Origin: Inonotus obliquus
Taxonomy: Eukaryota; Basidiomycota; Agaricomycetes; Hymenochaetales; Hymenochaetaceae
Direction: 5' to 3'
Length of the DNA stretch: 64,000 nt
NCBI GenBank assembly: GCA_032164295.1
Contig: JAJHTX010000004.1
Coordinates: 744,001-808,000, forward strand
Numbering within the stretch: position 1 is the stretch's first letter; every line of letters begins with the position of its first letter. Under the pieces are notes generated by a model. It ran no database searches. It saw only the letters and a program-made list of their open reading frames with translations, and was not told the DNA's origin. This document shows, in pieces, positions 49,114 through 61,158 of this stretch. The position numbers and the translations under genes are program-made.

Positions 49114-52100
49114 ATGGAAAGGGAGGTCGCTCAGCTTGTCGAAATGGTATCCTACTTAACATTATACTATGACTACTTGGATGACGAAGCTTAATAGGGC
49201 GCGTTAGCAGCTCAGGCGCGTGCAGCGTTGAGGAAGTACAAGGATGTCATGCGCGCAGCGGAGAAGATATTCGATGGCGAGTTCGCGGATGTAACGGAAG
49301 ATGACGTCCAGCCTTCGGATGCCGACGCGAAACCTTCAAGTCGCTCTGAGCGTCCCAGAATGATTGTGAGTAAGGGACATGCGTCTTCGGCCAGATCAAG
49401 CTGAGAGTTCTTATTGACGCGTAGACCCCTGAAGAAGACAACTCCGATGCAGATATCGGCAGTGATATCGAGCTGTATGAAGATGACGAAGGTGACGTGG
49501 CGTGCTTCCCCTGGCCTGCAGAGCAGTGAAGATTGATCGTGAGCGTGCAGAGAACGACTATGTCGACTACGATTCAGACTACGGTGATCCCAAGCCTGGG
49601 GCGGCATCGGCAGACCCTTATGCTGGTATGGCAAAGTTTTCCGCAGGCGCAAGCCACCGTCTCATATTACTTCCCAGGCATATTCTTCTCCAAGGACCGG
49701 AAAGAGGAAGTTATAGAAGTGGAAGAAGAACCGGAATCAATTGTAGTCCCGGGTTTTGTTGAGCCGCTCAAACTATTGACTCAAGGTCAATGGATGAAAG
49801 GCTGCCCTGAGGGTAGCGAGCAATCGTTTTTATTCGGCGTTTACTCAGGACTCAGTGAGGGTATATGCTCTTGTCCGGATGAATGCGGGTACTCCGTTCC
49901 GCGAAGCAGAGCTGATTTCTTCGCTTTCTACGTACGGCAATGCTATGTACCTGCTCAGCATTATGCATTGGACTAATCCACTTCTAATAGCCCGAGTTTT
50001 CAGAGTACATTGATCACCTCAAGGGAGTCGTTCGGAAGAAGTGCCCGAAATGCTCTTGCACTTTCTGTCTTGCCTGCGGAGAGCGAGTCAGTGCAGCGCG
50101 CGACCAGAGCGGCAGACTGACGCTTGACCAGAATCCACTATTTCATTGCGCGAATCTCCAAGGCGTAATCCTCGGAGTCGGACTCTTGATGCTTGAACAG
50201 ATGTTTGACGAACAGATCGGCGACGTAGGCTTCGCTTACAACCGGCCTAGGAGCTCGAAGAAGCGCAAGGCGGTCACGCCTTCTACTCCGGCTCCCGACC
50301 AAAGTGACGAGGATGAGACTTATTGTGGACCGCCTCCGACGAAGGGAAGGAAGGCGAAGGCTGCCGGCATTGGTTACGCTGGTAACATGCGCGAAGACGT
50401 GAATAATTCATACTCAATATACATGAAGAAGTGATTGATTCCTTGAATTTCAGCACTCCGGGCAGGCCCAGGCCCTTGCCATCCAAACCTCGAAAGACCA
50501 GAAAGTCGGGAATCTTCTTAAAGAAGTACGGGAATTCTTACCCAACCTTCATCGAGAAGGCGGAGGCAAGACCAGTGATTATTTGCCGCATCCGACAACA
50601 CTGGCACATTTGCGCCGAAGATTCAATTACGTCAGTAGCGCGCTGTTGCGCAACGATTCGTTGGCAGACATGTCGGATCGAAACGTATTGTATTTTGAGT
50701 TGTTCGAGTGGCTCGAGGTACGGAAGAAATTCTCTGCTAATTCCCCGCTCATGAATTAGCCAACAGACTATCTCAAATCACGAATCTCTGGCGAGCATGA
50801 TGGCTATGCCCATCATGGTTGTTTCATCAGTCAAGGCAGTGAACACAAAGAAAGTAGGCGGGCGTTCACAAATTCGGGAAAGAACCATCATTTATGAGGG
50901 CTCGTCTGGCCCACGCGAGCTCCTTGAATCCATCGTAATCCAGGCGACGGCGGCAATAAAAGGTCTAGAAGGTCTAAAAATGGTCGAGCCAGTAGAGCAG
51001 GAGATGACTGAAGAACAGAAACGTGCAATTGGCACGGATGTGTCTGATAAAGGCAAGGGCAAAGCTCCTGTCGTGAATGATCTCGACGCCGGTGCAGTTG
51101 GGGAGAATCAACGACTGCTTGAATTCTGCCATCGGATCGTTGCAACCGCTTCTGCAATTGACCGAAGCCTCCGTGAGACGAAAGGCGACGCGTTCCTGCA
51201 ACGCTTGAAGGCTTCACTACCGAAAGTACCGACATCAATTGCCGACGCGACTACTTCTCTCGGTGTTGAAAAAGAGCTAAACCCTGGTATGACGGATGAA
51301 GAGTTGCAGAAGATTTACGTACAGTGGGCCACAAGGGTTCGCTTCGAGTATTGTGACCTCTCTTTACCTCTCCCTGAGAGCGCGAAGATCGACGAAGTTT
51401 ACTCTCCGTCTTTCAAGCACTACTTTACTTCAGAAGCTAGGACGCTAACAAATGCAGACAATCCAAAGCGGGCGTTAGCCATTGCAAAAGAGGTGTTGTT
51501 TGTTCAACTCACTATCCATTATTTTGGTCTAAGTAATCTTGGAAGTTGGCTGTGCTTACAACGAATTTGCCTGTCGCCTGGGACTCGTCTATTTTCCTCC
51601 GAGTTGACGAGGGGAGGGTGGATGTCATCAAGGCCCTTATTATTGGACCTGAAGGAACCCCGTATGATTTCATAACTCTAGACTATTCGACTAACGGACG
51701 ATAACTTCCCATGACTCAGGTATCAAAATGGATGGTAAGCTTTACTTAAGAGGGCATGGATCTTAGGGGTCTCAAACTGGAACAGCTTTTTGTTCGATAT
51801 TTTTCTCGGTTCGGGCTACAATCAGTCGCCGCCAAGTGTTAGATACATGACGGTGGGCATTATCCACCTTTTTCCATCGCTTTCTTACTGATCCCAATTT
51901 CAGACGGGAGGTGGCAAATACCGCTTCAATCCTAATCTCTATTGCGTGAGTATAGTACTCGTGTTTTCCACTGCACTAACGGCATTATTTGTTCAGGATG
52001 GGAAAGTTTGCCTATCTTTGCTTGGTACTTGGGCAGGTCCTGGATGGGTCTCTGGGAAATCCACTCTTTTACAGGCAAGATTAGGATGGCTGCGCATATC

Positions 52101-52670
52101 ATCTTCTCCAGCCAACCAATATTTACAGGTCCTAGTGTCGATCCAGTCCATGATTCTCTGCGACGAACCCTACCTTAACGAGCCCGGGTGGGCAGCCATG
52201 TCAGGAACTTCCCAGTCGAAAGCATGTGAGTATCACAGAGTTTTCTCGCTTCTTGGCTAAACAATCAAATCCAGATTCCGCTAATATTCGACGGATGGTC
52301 GTAAATACTGCTGTACGTCGCCGCATTGCGTGCCGTCTTTCGTTGATGTGTCTGACTCTCCTCTTGTAAGATGCTCGCCAACCTCAAGTCCCCACCGGAG
52401 CCCTTTGGGGAGGTGATAAGCACCCACTTCCGTCTCAAAGCGCGGCAAATTACAGCTCAACTCGACAGTTGGCTCGCACAAGATGACTTACGAAAGACGA
52501 CTCAGGACGGTGGGGGCGCATTGTCCAAGCTCGCCGGACAGGTGGGGAACGCGGGTGGGAGCGGAAACACTTTCAAGCGAGACATTGAGGAGATGAAGAC
52601 GCTTCTTAAGAAGTTACAGAATGAGAATGAGAATGCTGATCCGGGACCGTCGTCTTCTGGGAAGGCATAG
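49114..52670 (+). CDS. UBA - IBR-like - UBC ubiquitin-conjugation protein
   Basis: Multi-domain ubiquitin protein. The N-terminus MEREVAQLVEM plus GALAAQARAALRKYKDVMRA forms a UBA-like three-helix unit. An acidic linker follows, then SKDRKEEVIEVEEEPESIVV and a Cys-rich block: GCPEGSEQS, ICSCPDECGYSVPRS, then after an intron KKCPKCSCTFCLACGERVSA and PLFHCANLQG, resembling an IBR/RING2 zinc module. A long helical middle follows. The C-terminus is an E2 core of the large BIRC6/UBE2O-like type: [52 protein letters not shown] (active-site Cys in KVCLS), WVSGKSTLLQVLVSIQSMIL and NEPGW. The intron at 49628-49680 restores DPYAG-IFFSKDRK. A junction near 49490-49525 implies an unusually short intron or a frameshift and remains open. 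Stop at 52668-52670. Confidence 0.8.
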
Positions 52671-52920
52671 AAACGTTCGCTTACTCTCTTATTAATCTCG
52701 CATTTCAAGTGTCCAAACGTGCAACTTTTGGCAGGATAGTGTTTAACGTATTTCGTTTGCTTTCGGGGGTCGCGGGTATGTAGAATATAAACAAGACAAG
52801 AGAAAGTTCATAAATCATTTAGAGCACGAGCATGAACATACAATCCTGAGCTGTGACGGAAGCGTGACACGCATGCTTGCTCGACTTCTCTGACAGCGGT
52901 ACAGCCAACCGCTTGCTACA

Positions 52921-53372
52921 ATGGCGATACAATGTCGAGCAGCGTATAGGTCTGTCCTTCGTGAGTTCGTAAAGTCGGTACGTCTGCAGGCTTGTATTTT
53001 CAACTTTTCTTTCGAATAAGGACGTTATCATAGTCTGTTGTACCCCGAGCACAACGAAACCGCGAAATCACAAGCACCTTCCGAAAAATCTTCGATGAAA
53101 CATGCTCTTCTTCAACCCCGGCGGACGCGGAGAAGTTGATGAGAGATATGAGGAATACCGTTACACTTTTGAGAGCTCAGAGGATACATAAGGTGCGTAC
53201 ACGTTTACGTCTATTCGGAAATCCGGTTTGATTTTTCGTTCCGCGATTATTTTTCGATTGTTAGGGATTACTGGATAGGTATAATCCATTACATGACATG
53301 ACGCAGGAGGAGCGCGTAAAGGCAACTGCGCGCCGTGTGGGGCTTAATACACCGAGAGAGACTGACAAGTGA
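52921..53372 (+). CDS. FMC1: FMC1-type LYR protein, mitochondrial ATP synthase F1 assembly
   Basis: Three exons (52921-52977, 53034-53192, 53265-53372) give 107 residues. The LYR-like motif is AAYRSVLREF; the diagnostic C-terminal block is RIHKGLLDRYNPLHDM followed by TQEERVKATARRVGLN. FMC1 helps assemble the F1 sector at high temperature in yeast (family knowledge). Each exon is a whole number of codons. The ATG chosen is the only one that opens the LYR frame. Convergent with the sirtuin that ends at 53445. Confidence 0.88.
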
Positions 53373-53444
53373 TGATTCTTACACGGCCAGCAAACCAATA
53401 TACAACTATTCTACTCCAGCGGATATGCCTAACCACGCTGTGTA

Positions 53445-54526
53445 TCACTTTTTTCTGTCAATACCCAAGGCGTTAGGCAGCGTCTCCTCGCATGGACCCA
53501 AGAACAAGTAATCCGCCCACTCGTCACCCTGGCTTCGTTCGAGGTTGAAAACGGCTACTTTCCCTCCATATTGGTGGACCTCCGCGGCGTAACCAGCTGC
53601 TGGGTAGACCTACCAAATACGATCAGGACACTTCGAGTTGACTGAACATCTCACGTACCGTTGAAGATGTCCCAACAACAATGCACATATCTGCCTCTCC
53701 CACCACGTCATCAAGAAGTTCCATATACAACGGCTCTTCTCCGAACCAGACGACATTGGGTCTGACTAGTGCACCACATTTCGTACATCTCGGAAGATCA
53801 GCCTCGGAAATCGTTGGTTCGATCACATTTGCGTCCACGAGTTCTTCTGTACCAGCCAGGGCAGGACAAATCGGAGAACTATCATTCCATTCAGTGTGTC
53901 CGCAATTATCAAACGTGCAGCGAACTTCGAAGAGCCTGCCGTGCATTTCTAGGATACGTGGTTGATCTCGGTGGGATGCGATGGCTGCGTCCCGCTCTTC
54001 TTCAGATAGGTCCTTCAATGTTGTGTCAAGTGCGCGTGAGCTTAGTCCATCAACGTTTTGGGTTATGAGCGTGAATGTTGAATCAGGCGCGATTGCGTGT
54101 CGGAAATTCGGCATTGATAGCTTTGCAAGAGTGTAATGTGCAGTATTGGGCGATGCGGCCCGAGCTCTGTCATACGAAAGTCGCAATGCATCCATGTTTA
54201 CATGAGCGATCTCGAGTAATTCTCAAAATACACACTTTTCACGCCTGTAATGATAGAACTGCCAAACACGAGAAGGATAATCTTGGAACGCTTCTGGAGT
54301 AGCGATTCGTGTTGCATCGAATTTCCTCCAGTAACCTCCGGCGCCTCTGAATGTTGGAATCCCTTATTTGTTACAACTTTCAGCGACCAAGAGCCATTCC
54401 GAAATATCTTAATAATTCACCAGAGGCTGCGGATAGCCCTGCTCCAGCGACAGCGATGATATGCTTCGAGTTTGCGAGGGCGCGCTGGAAAGCTTCCATA
54501 TCATTTGATTGTAGGCCGCGAGGCAT
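53445..54526 (-). CDS. SIRT5-type NAD-dependent protein deacylase
   Basis: Class III sirtuin. [20 protein letters not shown] leads to [12 protein letters not shown] (NAD GAGxS motif), then after an intron [20 protein letters not shown]. The next helix reads [11 protein letters not shown]; the Tyr and Arg there match the pair that makes human SIRT5 prefer succinyl, malonyl and glutaryl lysine. [14 protein letters not shown] (catalytic-core TQN.D) and [13 protein letters not shown] (catalytic His) follow. The zinc site is seen as RCTFDNCG and [36 protein letters not shown] closes the Rossmann fold. The end is ALGIDRKK at 53445-53447. No obvious mitochondrial presequence, so location is open. 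Confidence 0.9.
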
Positions 54527-54784
54527 GATGGGTGTAGGAAGCAGAGATAATCAACGATTCTAAATCAGGAAGACAACACAGCTTGACTGAAGGGTCCCAT
54601 GATCGAATTGGCTGATTACTATGATGAAGGCTGCATTTTATGTTGCATTATATTGCGAAGATAGGCACGACAGCAGGAAATATGATCAATGCAAGTGAGC
54701 TACGAAGTATAAATTGGACTGTAGAGAGTCAGCAGATGGATGAAACCAGTCAATACGAAAGGCGTACCACAGAGAGCATGATTC

Positions 54785-55357
54785 CTACCTCGCCTCCTCC
54801 TCCTTCAAAGCATCTGGTACTTCGTGACTCTTCTGCTCTATCGTCTCCACACCAGCCTTTGGTTCATTCACGTCCGAATCATCCAACCCAAATAACGCAG
54901 CTTTTACTCTCCTCTCCTTCCTTTGTATCTTCGAGTTTCCTACCGTTCGCTGGAATCTACCCAGCGTGTTATCGCTAGATGTGCTCAGCGAAACCGTCTT
55001 TCGCGACGAGCGACGCTCCATTAGCTCCTCTATGGCCGTGGGCCTGCCATCCTCCTCCCGTAGGGCGTCCCCGCTGCTTATAGCACGACGGAATTCTTCA
55101 TCTATGTATTGAGAAAGATTTTCTGGGTTGACGAAATGCTCTGCTTGGTGATATATCTTGATAAGTTTGCGTTTGCGTTCGGGTGTAAGGTAGACTTGGG
55201 GGGAAGAGGTCTGGTTTTCTATTGTTGATGAGGTGGACGAGTCATTTTCTTCGTTCGCCAAGGGAGAAGTAGAGGAGTAACGAGTTTGAGAAATGAGAAC
55301 ACGCCTGAGCGGGCTGGACTTCGAGCGTGAAGCTGCTCGAAATACACTGGCAAGCAT
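54785..55357 (-). CDS. Unknown, probably mitochondrial protein
   Basis: Single open frame of 190 codons. MLASVFRAASRSKSSPLRRV plus LISQTRYSSTS is a strong presequence (Arg/Ser-rich, no acids, possible RYS|S cleavage). The mature part has a conserved-looking helical block, YLTPERKRKLIKIYHQAEHF, then NPENLSQYIDEEF, and a charged tail. No family recognised. The frame ends with TAG at 54785-54787, but a possible GTAGGA donor just before it could extend the protein by a few residues. Position and size fit a nucleus-encoded mitochondrial accessory protein; that is inference. Confidence 0.65.
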   Translation of the reverse strand: MLASVFRAASRSKSSPLRRVLISQTRYSSTSPLANEENDSSTSSTIENQTSSPQVYLTPERKRKLIKIYHQAEHFVNPENLSQYIDEEFRRAISSGDALREEDGRPTAIEELMERRSSRKTVSLSTSSDNTLGRFQRTVGNSKIQRKERRVKAALFGLDDSDVNEPKAGVETIEQKSHEVPDALKEEEAR

Positions 55358-55563
55358 TATGTTTTGAGCAGAGGATTAATAATTCTTCGTTTGTCGGGTA
55401 TGGAAGTACTGAACAGTTATTCCCACGGTCATGTCTTGATGTGTAACGCGTCGCGACGCGTCCGCCTCGCCACTTTGTTTTCATCCATCATCAAGAACAC
55501 TAAAAAGCAAAGAGCAAAGTCCAACAAAACGTCCAAAGTCCAAGAGTACAGAAACGAATAGGT

Positions 55564-57230
55564 CTACAAAGTCTGAACAACGATCGTTACATCGTCCAAC
55601 CATGACTGGTCACTCTGAACCGCAATCAACTGTGACACGGCATTGTTGTCATCCCCACCCAATGCATTCCTGAGAATCCGCAGAGCGAGGTTATCATCAA
55701 GACGAAAGTATGGGTGATCGTTCCGAACTCCAGGAGGTATGACTGCGTTCACGTAATATTGTGCGTGGCCTGCGGAAGGTACAGCTTCGAGTAGGTCCGG
55801 AAGACCGTCCGTGCAGAGAACTAAAAACTGATTAGGTACTCCAGGGACCTCATTTGCCCTGCGGTTCAGCCGTAGATGTATCACATCTGGATCTGCGGAC
55901 AAGTAAGGAGGTGTTCGGATGCGATCAATGAGCCGCGCCCATGCTGCACGTGAACTTTCGACATTTTCCGTTCCGGCATCCAGGTTAAAGAGTATGCGAC
56001 GCGTAAAGGCCGCTGGCTGCTTGAATGGTTGGTCTCCTATACCTAAACTCAACGTTCAGTCGACATGCGGCTTTCGGCACAGCTCCACTTACACCGAAAG
56101 GGGGCAATTGTTCCTAGTACTCGGCCATTACTAATGCAATCTGGTTCCCTCGGATGCTCTCGCCTTACCCGCGCTAACTCTCGCGGGTTCGTGCCGTTAT
56201 GCACTTGAGTTAGAAGCTCACCAATCCACCTCCCCGAGGGACTCCGTGAGGCAAGAACTACAATTGTGTAATCAGCAATGATGCCGCTACTCGTCGCGCG
56301 AGAACGCGACATACCCGCTTGGCAATCGCCAAGGTTTGCGATCCACAAGTTCTCCTGTCGAGGATCAACGAGTGCCAATAAAGCGGTGGTGCCGTACATG
56401 TTCAGCTGAACTTTCTTGTAATTTTGCAGGCCATTATTGTAGTCGTTGATGACGCTCCGGATATAGTCATCACTCAGATGTTCTAGCGAAGCAATGCCGC
56501 CAGAGAAGAGTTGGAGTACGTCATTCGCGATGTCGCGGTCGAACGAGATGAAGGCGCGCTTGAGTACCGCAGACACGATCGTGGGGTCCCTGAGGCACGT
56601 CGGACCTCTGTTCCTCACCGCCTCTTCCAAAAACTCCTGGACGATCACGGGCAAGTGGTGCGCGACATGTATGACGGTCGTCTCTCCGAGATGCCCTTTG
56701 ACAATCAAGGGGTATAAAAGGAGGAGAAGTTTGCTTGTGTCAGTATTCAAAGTAGTCTCTCACGTTACAAAACGACAGACGTGCCCGTAATTCCCGCGCC
56801 GCGCGGACCGCAATCACTACGCAGCAGCCAAGGGCACCGTCGGTATCATCAACTTACCGTCAAAAACGCCCGTCAAAGTCCACTGTTCGTCTCCGCTTCC
56901 GCGAAGGGCAAATTGCTCGATTATGTATCGGTCCTGACACCTCGCGGTTGTGCACGGTTGGAAGCTGAGCCCGTCTGCCTTTCGTCCGCTCTCGAGGTCG
57001 AGTACACCCGTGTAAGGATGTGCGAGGTCCACGAGCGCGTCTTCTACTTCGTCGGGGCTTAATAGCGTGTAGTCCGCACTAAGAAACGAAGTTCCAGAGC
57101 TACTAGCAGAAGGCGGAGGTTCGCCATAGCTATCCGTACTTTGACGGGATTGCATCTCTTTGGGACGCACCGTACGCTTGTCACCGTCGACGAGAATACC
57201 GATCAACAGTGAGAAGAAGTAAGAGGGCAC
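55564..57230 (-). CDS. PP2C-family protein phosphatase
   Basis: Metal-dependent Ser/Thr phosphatase. Motifs in order: RCQDRYIIEQFAL, then LTGVFDGHLGETT (the usual DGHGG with Leu for the first Gly), YGTTALLALVDP, IANLGDCQAVLASR, NGRVLGTIAPFR and GDQPFKQPAAFTRR. Metal Asp residues follow in VLCTDGLPDLL and WLDDVTIVVQTL, at the C-terminus (stop 55564-55566). Four or more exons; the intron after GVFDG is longer than average (about 145 nt). The N-terminal layout (SADYTLLSPDEVEDALV) is common in agaricomycete PP2C proteins often named pyruvate dehydrogenase phosphatase-like, but no clear presequence is seen, so that role is unproven. The start could be Met1 (57230) or the Met at MQSRQS. Confidence 0.87.
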
Positions 57231-57779
57231 GACTCTACATGCTGGTAAGATCAGAGTTTTTGTCGCACTTAAGTAGTACGTTCCCGATTCTCGATCGGTC
57301 GGTCGTTTCGGTACTTTCGTACTAACTTAAAGGCATTAAGCAGCGTGTACGAGAAAAAAGTTCGAGACGCTTGGAGACCCAGTCAGGGAAGCGAGAACTG
57401 AAATAGATAAAAGCAGACAACCTCGAGGCCTACCTAACACGCGTATTAAGCTACTTGGGATATTCATCTTATGCTTCGCCGCCAGGTAGCTGGTTCCTCC
57501 TTCTATTTTCTGAATTAGACTTGACTGATGCTTTACCTATTTCGGACTCCAAGATCCCGATAAGGAAGGAACCAGATCACAGCCTCGACTGGTTTGTTAG
57601 GATGGTCGAATCGTGCATTGTATATTATTGACAACATGACAGACATATTAGACGTTTAGACATTAGACCGATAGGAATCTCTTGGATAACGACTAGCTGC
57701 GAGTTCTCTACACACGTCAATGGAAATAGTGCGAGGCGATACAGTTCGCCTTGGAATATGAGCGTAATGAGGTGTGTTT
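57231..57779. other. Intergenic region; left edge of permease duplication
   Basis: About 550 bp. From about 57690 a stretch (ttctctacacacgtcaatgg) matches 61085-61105 (ttctcctacacatgtcaatgg), marking the left edge of the duplicated permease unit. Nothing else recognised. Confidence 0.5.
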
Positions 57780-60041
57780 TTACATCTATTTCAGAAAGTT
57801 AATTAAGAAGTGTCTATCTAACGATGTTGAGGTGACTTACCAGCCAAGCCCAGAAACGCTCAACCCAGTTGCGAGGTGGTGGTTCATCGTACATCTCAGC
57901 TTCGATTTCTTTGATGCCTGTTACGAAGTCCATCTCCGATGCCCTAAGCGGTCGACGTCTGTAGTAGAGGGAGGATCCAATGTAAAGGAGGGGGAATAAG
58001 ATGAAGGGCTATTAAAAAGAGGTAAGCATGGGTGAGTTCATGGAAACGGGATTAGCTCTTACGATATAGTTTGTAACAAATGTAGCGGTATCCCAGTGAC
58101 CCTTTAGGAATACAGCCCAGCCAGAAAACTACGAAGGCAATTAGCGTTAAAAATGGGATAGACTGGACTGAGAAGTGGTACGCACCAAGCAGATTATGAA
58201 GCACATAATCATAGCATACCATGCGGCAAATGGATTAAGCTTGCTTGCGTACGGGAGCGTCGACCGATCAAAGCCCTGTGCAACAAAGCCCGCATGGAAT
58301 CGAATATACGTGATACAGATCCCGAACCAGGTCATCAAGCCAGCTACTGACGTCATATTGACGAACCACCCAAAGACTACTCCAGATCCGCTGCTCACGC
58401 TCATGTACGAGAGGAACGAGAACGCGGTACAGAATAAGATCGAGAGCAACGGGAGACCACTCTTTGTTGTCCTGGTGAAGATCTTTGGTGCGTTACCCGA
58501 AAGTGCCAAGCCGTACAGGGCACGAGATGAGGTATACAAATCGGAAGATGCGGCCGACCAAGCGGATGTGAGGAACGCGGCGTTAATGACATGTGCGAGA
58601 CCCTTAATTCCAGCGGTCTGGATAGCGATGACGAACGGTGAGGCCGCTGCAGTTCCGGAAGACAGGTTAAGTTCTGGATGGTTTGAAGGCACCAGGAGAC
58701 CAATGACAAACGTTCCCCCAATGTAGAAAAGGAGGATACGTATGTAAACGCGTTTGATTGCCTTTGGGAGGTTCCTACGAGGATTCTTTGCCTCTCCAGC
58801 TGCGATCTGGGGGAAGACAAGATAAGGTGCGATCAGAGATCTCTCTGGCTCGAATAATAAATTTATATTGAAACAATTTTTACGTACAGCTACGATTTCG
58901 GTACCAATGAAGGAGAACGCGGCCTGCGACATTACGGCCCACCAGCCCAAGAAGCGACCCTTCGCGCCACCGATGTTATTGAACTGGACGAACGGACCTG
59001 GATTCTTCCAGTATCGGAATCCTATGCGGTCATGATTGGGTCCGCCGCCAAGATCAAGGACAATGCCAAGAATCTATTTATAACGCGTTCAATGGAAGAA
59101 AATTCCGATAGTCTGGGAAAGACACGTACGATAAGTCCGGTGATTGTGATTACTTTGATTGAGGCAAAGACGAACTCGCACTCGCCGTACACGCCTGATT
59201 GATGCGCTCAGAAATCACATATTCGGGGTTATTGACGCTTACGCACCGGCACCAAGTAGGTTGATGACCACAGTCACAACCAAGCACATGGAAATCCATA
59301 CTGCGGGATTCACCTCATCCTCCTATGTGATCGGGAAACTTGTTCAGCATGTGTAAAAACATAAATCCACGTGCCACTTACTGATTTCCAATAAGACATT
59401 AGCACGGCTGCGGCGGAGAGCTCCGCGGGAAGGATGATGGTCCAATTGTACCAATAATTCCAACCCATTGTGAAGGATAACGCAGGGTCCACGAAGCGTT
59501 CTGCTAGTCTGATGTGTCCTCCGGGTATAGGTAGGTAAGCTACCATTTCACCCAATGAAATCTAAAGAATTGATTCCGTGAGTGTGATCATTGTGAATTG
59601 AATCAATGACGCGAAGTTGAGCTTACCATTACGCTATAACAGATCGAGCCTACTGCCATGAAACCTAGGAAAAGACCGAGGGGACCACCATTGGCGAGAG
59701 ATGTTGCTGTTCCGAGGAAGAGACCGGTTCCAATAACACCTAATATCCAAGTAACTCAATCTCCCAAAGGACGGGAAACAGCAGGCTATATACAACATAC
59801 CTCCAATACTATTATCGTGAAAGGTTATAGAGATAAGCTCCAGTCGACGGAGAGGGCAAAGAAAGCCAAGCGCGTACCTGATCATAGCAATATGCCTATT
59901 CTTTAGTTGTCTCTTAAGCTCAGTATGTTGAACCCCTGGCTCAGCGTCCGATTCTCCATTCAAGTCGGACGACGCATCGTGCACTTTGCCTTCAGCCACT
60001 TCATGTTTCCCGAAAGCCTTCTCGTCGGGGAACGCAGACAT
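57780..60041 (-). CDS. Amino acid permease, YAT family, tandem copy A
   Basis: Plasma-membrane amino acid/proton symporter. MSAFPDEKAFGKHEVAEGKV, then LKRQLKNRHIAMI-SIGG-VIGTGLFLGT, the family start, where SIGG crosses an 8-nt microexon (59801-59808). Then LANGGPLGLFLGFMAVGS, ISLGEMVAYLPIPGGHIRLA, FTMGWNYWYNWTIILPAELS, FLGWWAVMSQAAFSFIGTEI, AAGEAKNPRRNLPKAIKRVY, NAAFLTSAWSAASSDLYTSS and SKLNPFAAWYAMIMCF. Twelve membrane segments expected. The last coding exon reads NWVERFWAWL and is joined to a final ATG-TAA exon (57785-57780), as in copy B. Nitrogen-source regulation is likely by family, not shown. Confidence 0.92.
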
Positions 60042-61158
60042 GACGATAATAGATGAGTTGGGAGATATAGACTAAGGAGGAGGGAGGAGAGAGGAGACGG
60101 ATGATTGATAGGGAGCGCCGGGGGTAAGGATAACATAAATAGTTTTCAAGGTGGATTCAGTCATCATTCATAAAGCATCATGGAGTTCGGGTGCCAGTAC
60201 AGCACGGAACCTATGTATAATTTGAAATCCAAGTAGTGTCACCCGTTCCTGTAAAACTCATGTTTTCTCACGCGTGTGACTGTAACATTCATTTGCTTGT
60301 CCCTTGTCCCACATTCCAATCGGCTAAATTTAGAAGCACAACTTCTTCCCCCGCCCGTGATTCGATTCGCACTGAATCACTCACCGATACCCCGTGTAAT
60401 TCGGCTAATATGTCTGATTCGTTACTTCGCGTAGCATTCCAGGTAGCTTTATTACATACGTAATTTGTGACTTTGTTGGGATAGAATATTAATGATGGCC
60501 TCCCAGTAGTGAACGCTGGATAGTTTCGGGAAATATTATGGAATCAAAAGTCCGAGGCGCTCCCGCGGAGGACCGACGCACGACTTTGCCGAGATAAGAG
60601 AGCCCGAAGGTCTTATCTATCGGCAACAGGCAACATATATTGCCATATCCTTCCCTGGCCACAGCCCTTCAGGAACACTATGGAGGGACATCCATCAAAG
60701 TAGTAGTAGTGAAAATAGTGTTCCAGCGCTCCAGCACTTCACAATACACGTATCCTCGTCATGTATTTTCAAAGGCGATGAATTGGACTCATGTGGCCAG
60801 AATCTCAAACGCGGATTGCTATAAGCTCCGATGTCTCAATAGAGTACTTGTCCATGACGGATCAATTTGTCCCCGTTGCCCGGCCTCCCGGCCGCCCTAG
60901 GGATGATGATGCTCTGTGGACTGAGATTGAGGCATATGGAAGAAGCACCTCGGGTCGGACCGGTTTGCAAAGTGACTGGCTTGGATTAAATTTTCAAGTT
61001 ACCGCCAGTTTCCTTCAAAGCCCACACCTTCGGATCCGTGGATTCAAGGGGAGGAATTGTTTGGATAGTAACTATCCGTAGGTTCTCCTACACATGTCAA
61101 TGGAAACTTTACGAAGTGGTGTGGCCTATCCTTAGAATAAGGGACTAATTTTATCTCT
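60042..61158. other. Intergenic DNA between tandem permeases, partly duplicated
   Basis: About 1.1 kb. The part at 60560-61055 resembles 63585-64000: both have gaggaccgac, cggcaacatatatt-type words and ggactgag...gcat.tggaagaa. It is the promoter side of copy A plus the unit boundary. Open frames here are not supported. Confidence 0.55.

Noticed and set aside
58175..58726. 183-codon plus-strand frame
   Set aside because: Antisense to a conserved permease exon; the same shadow appears at 61679-62101 opposite copy B.
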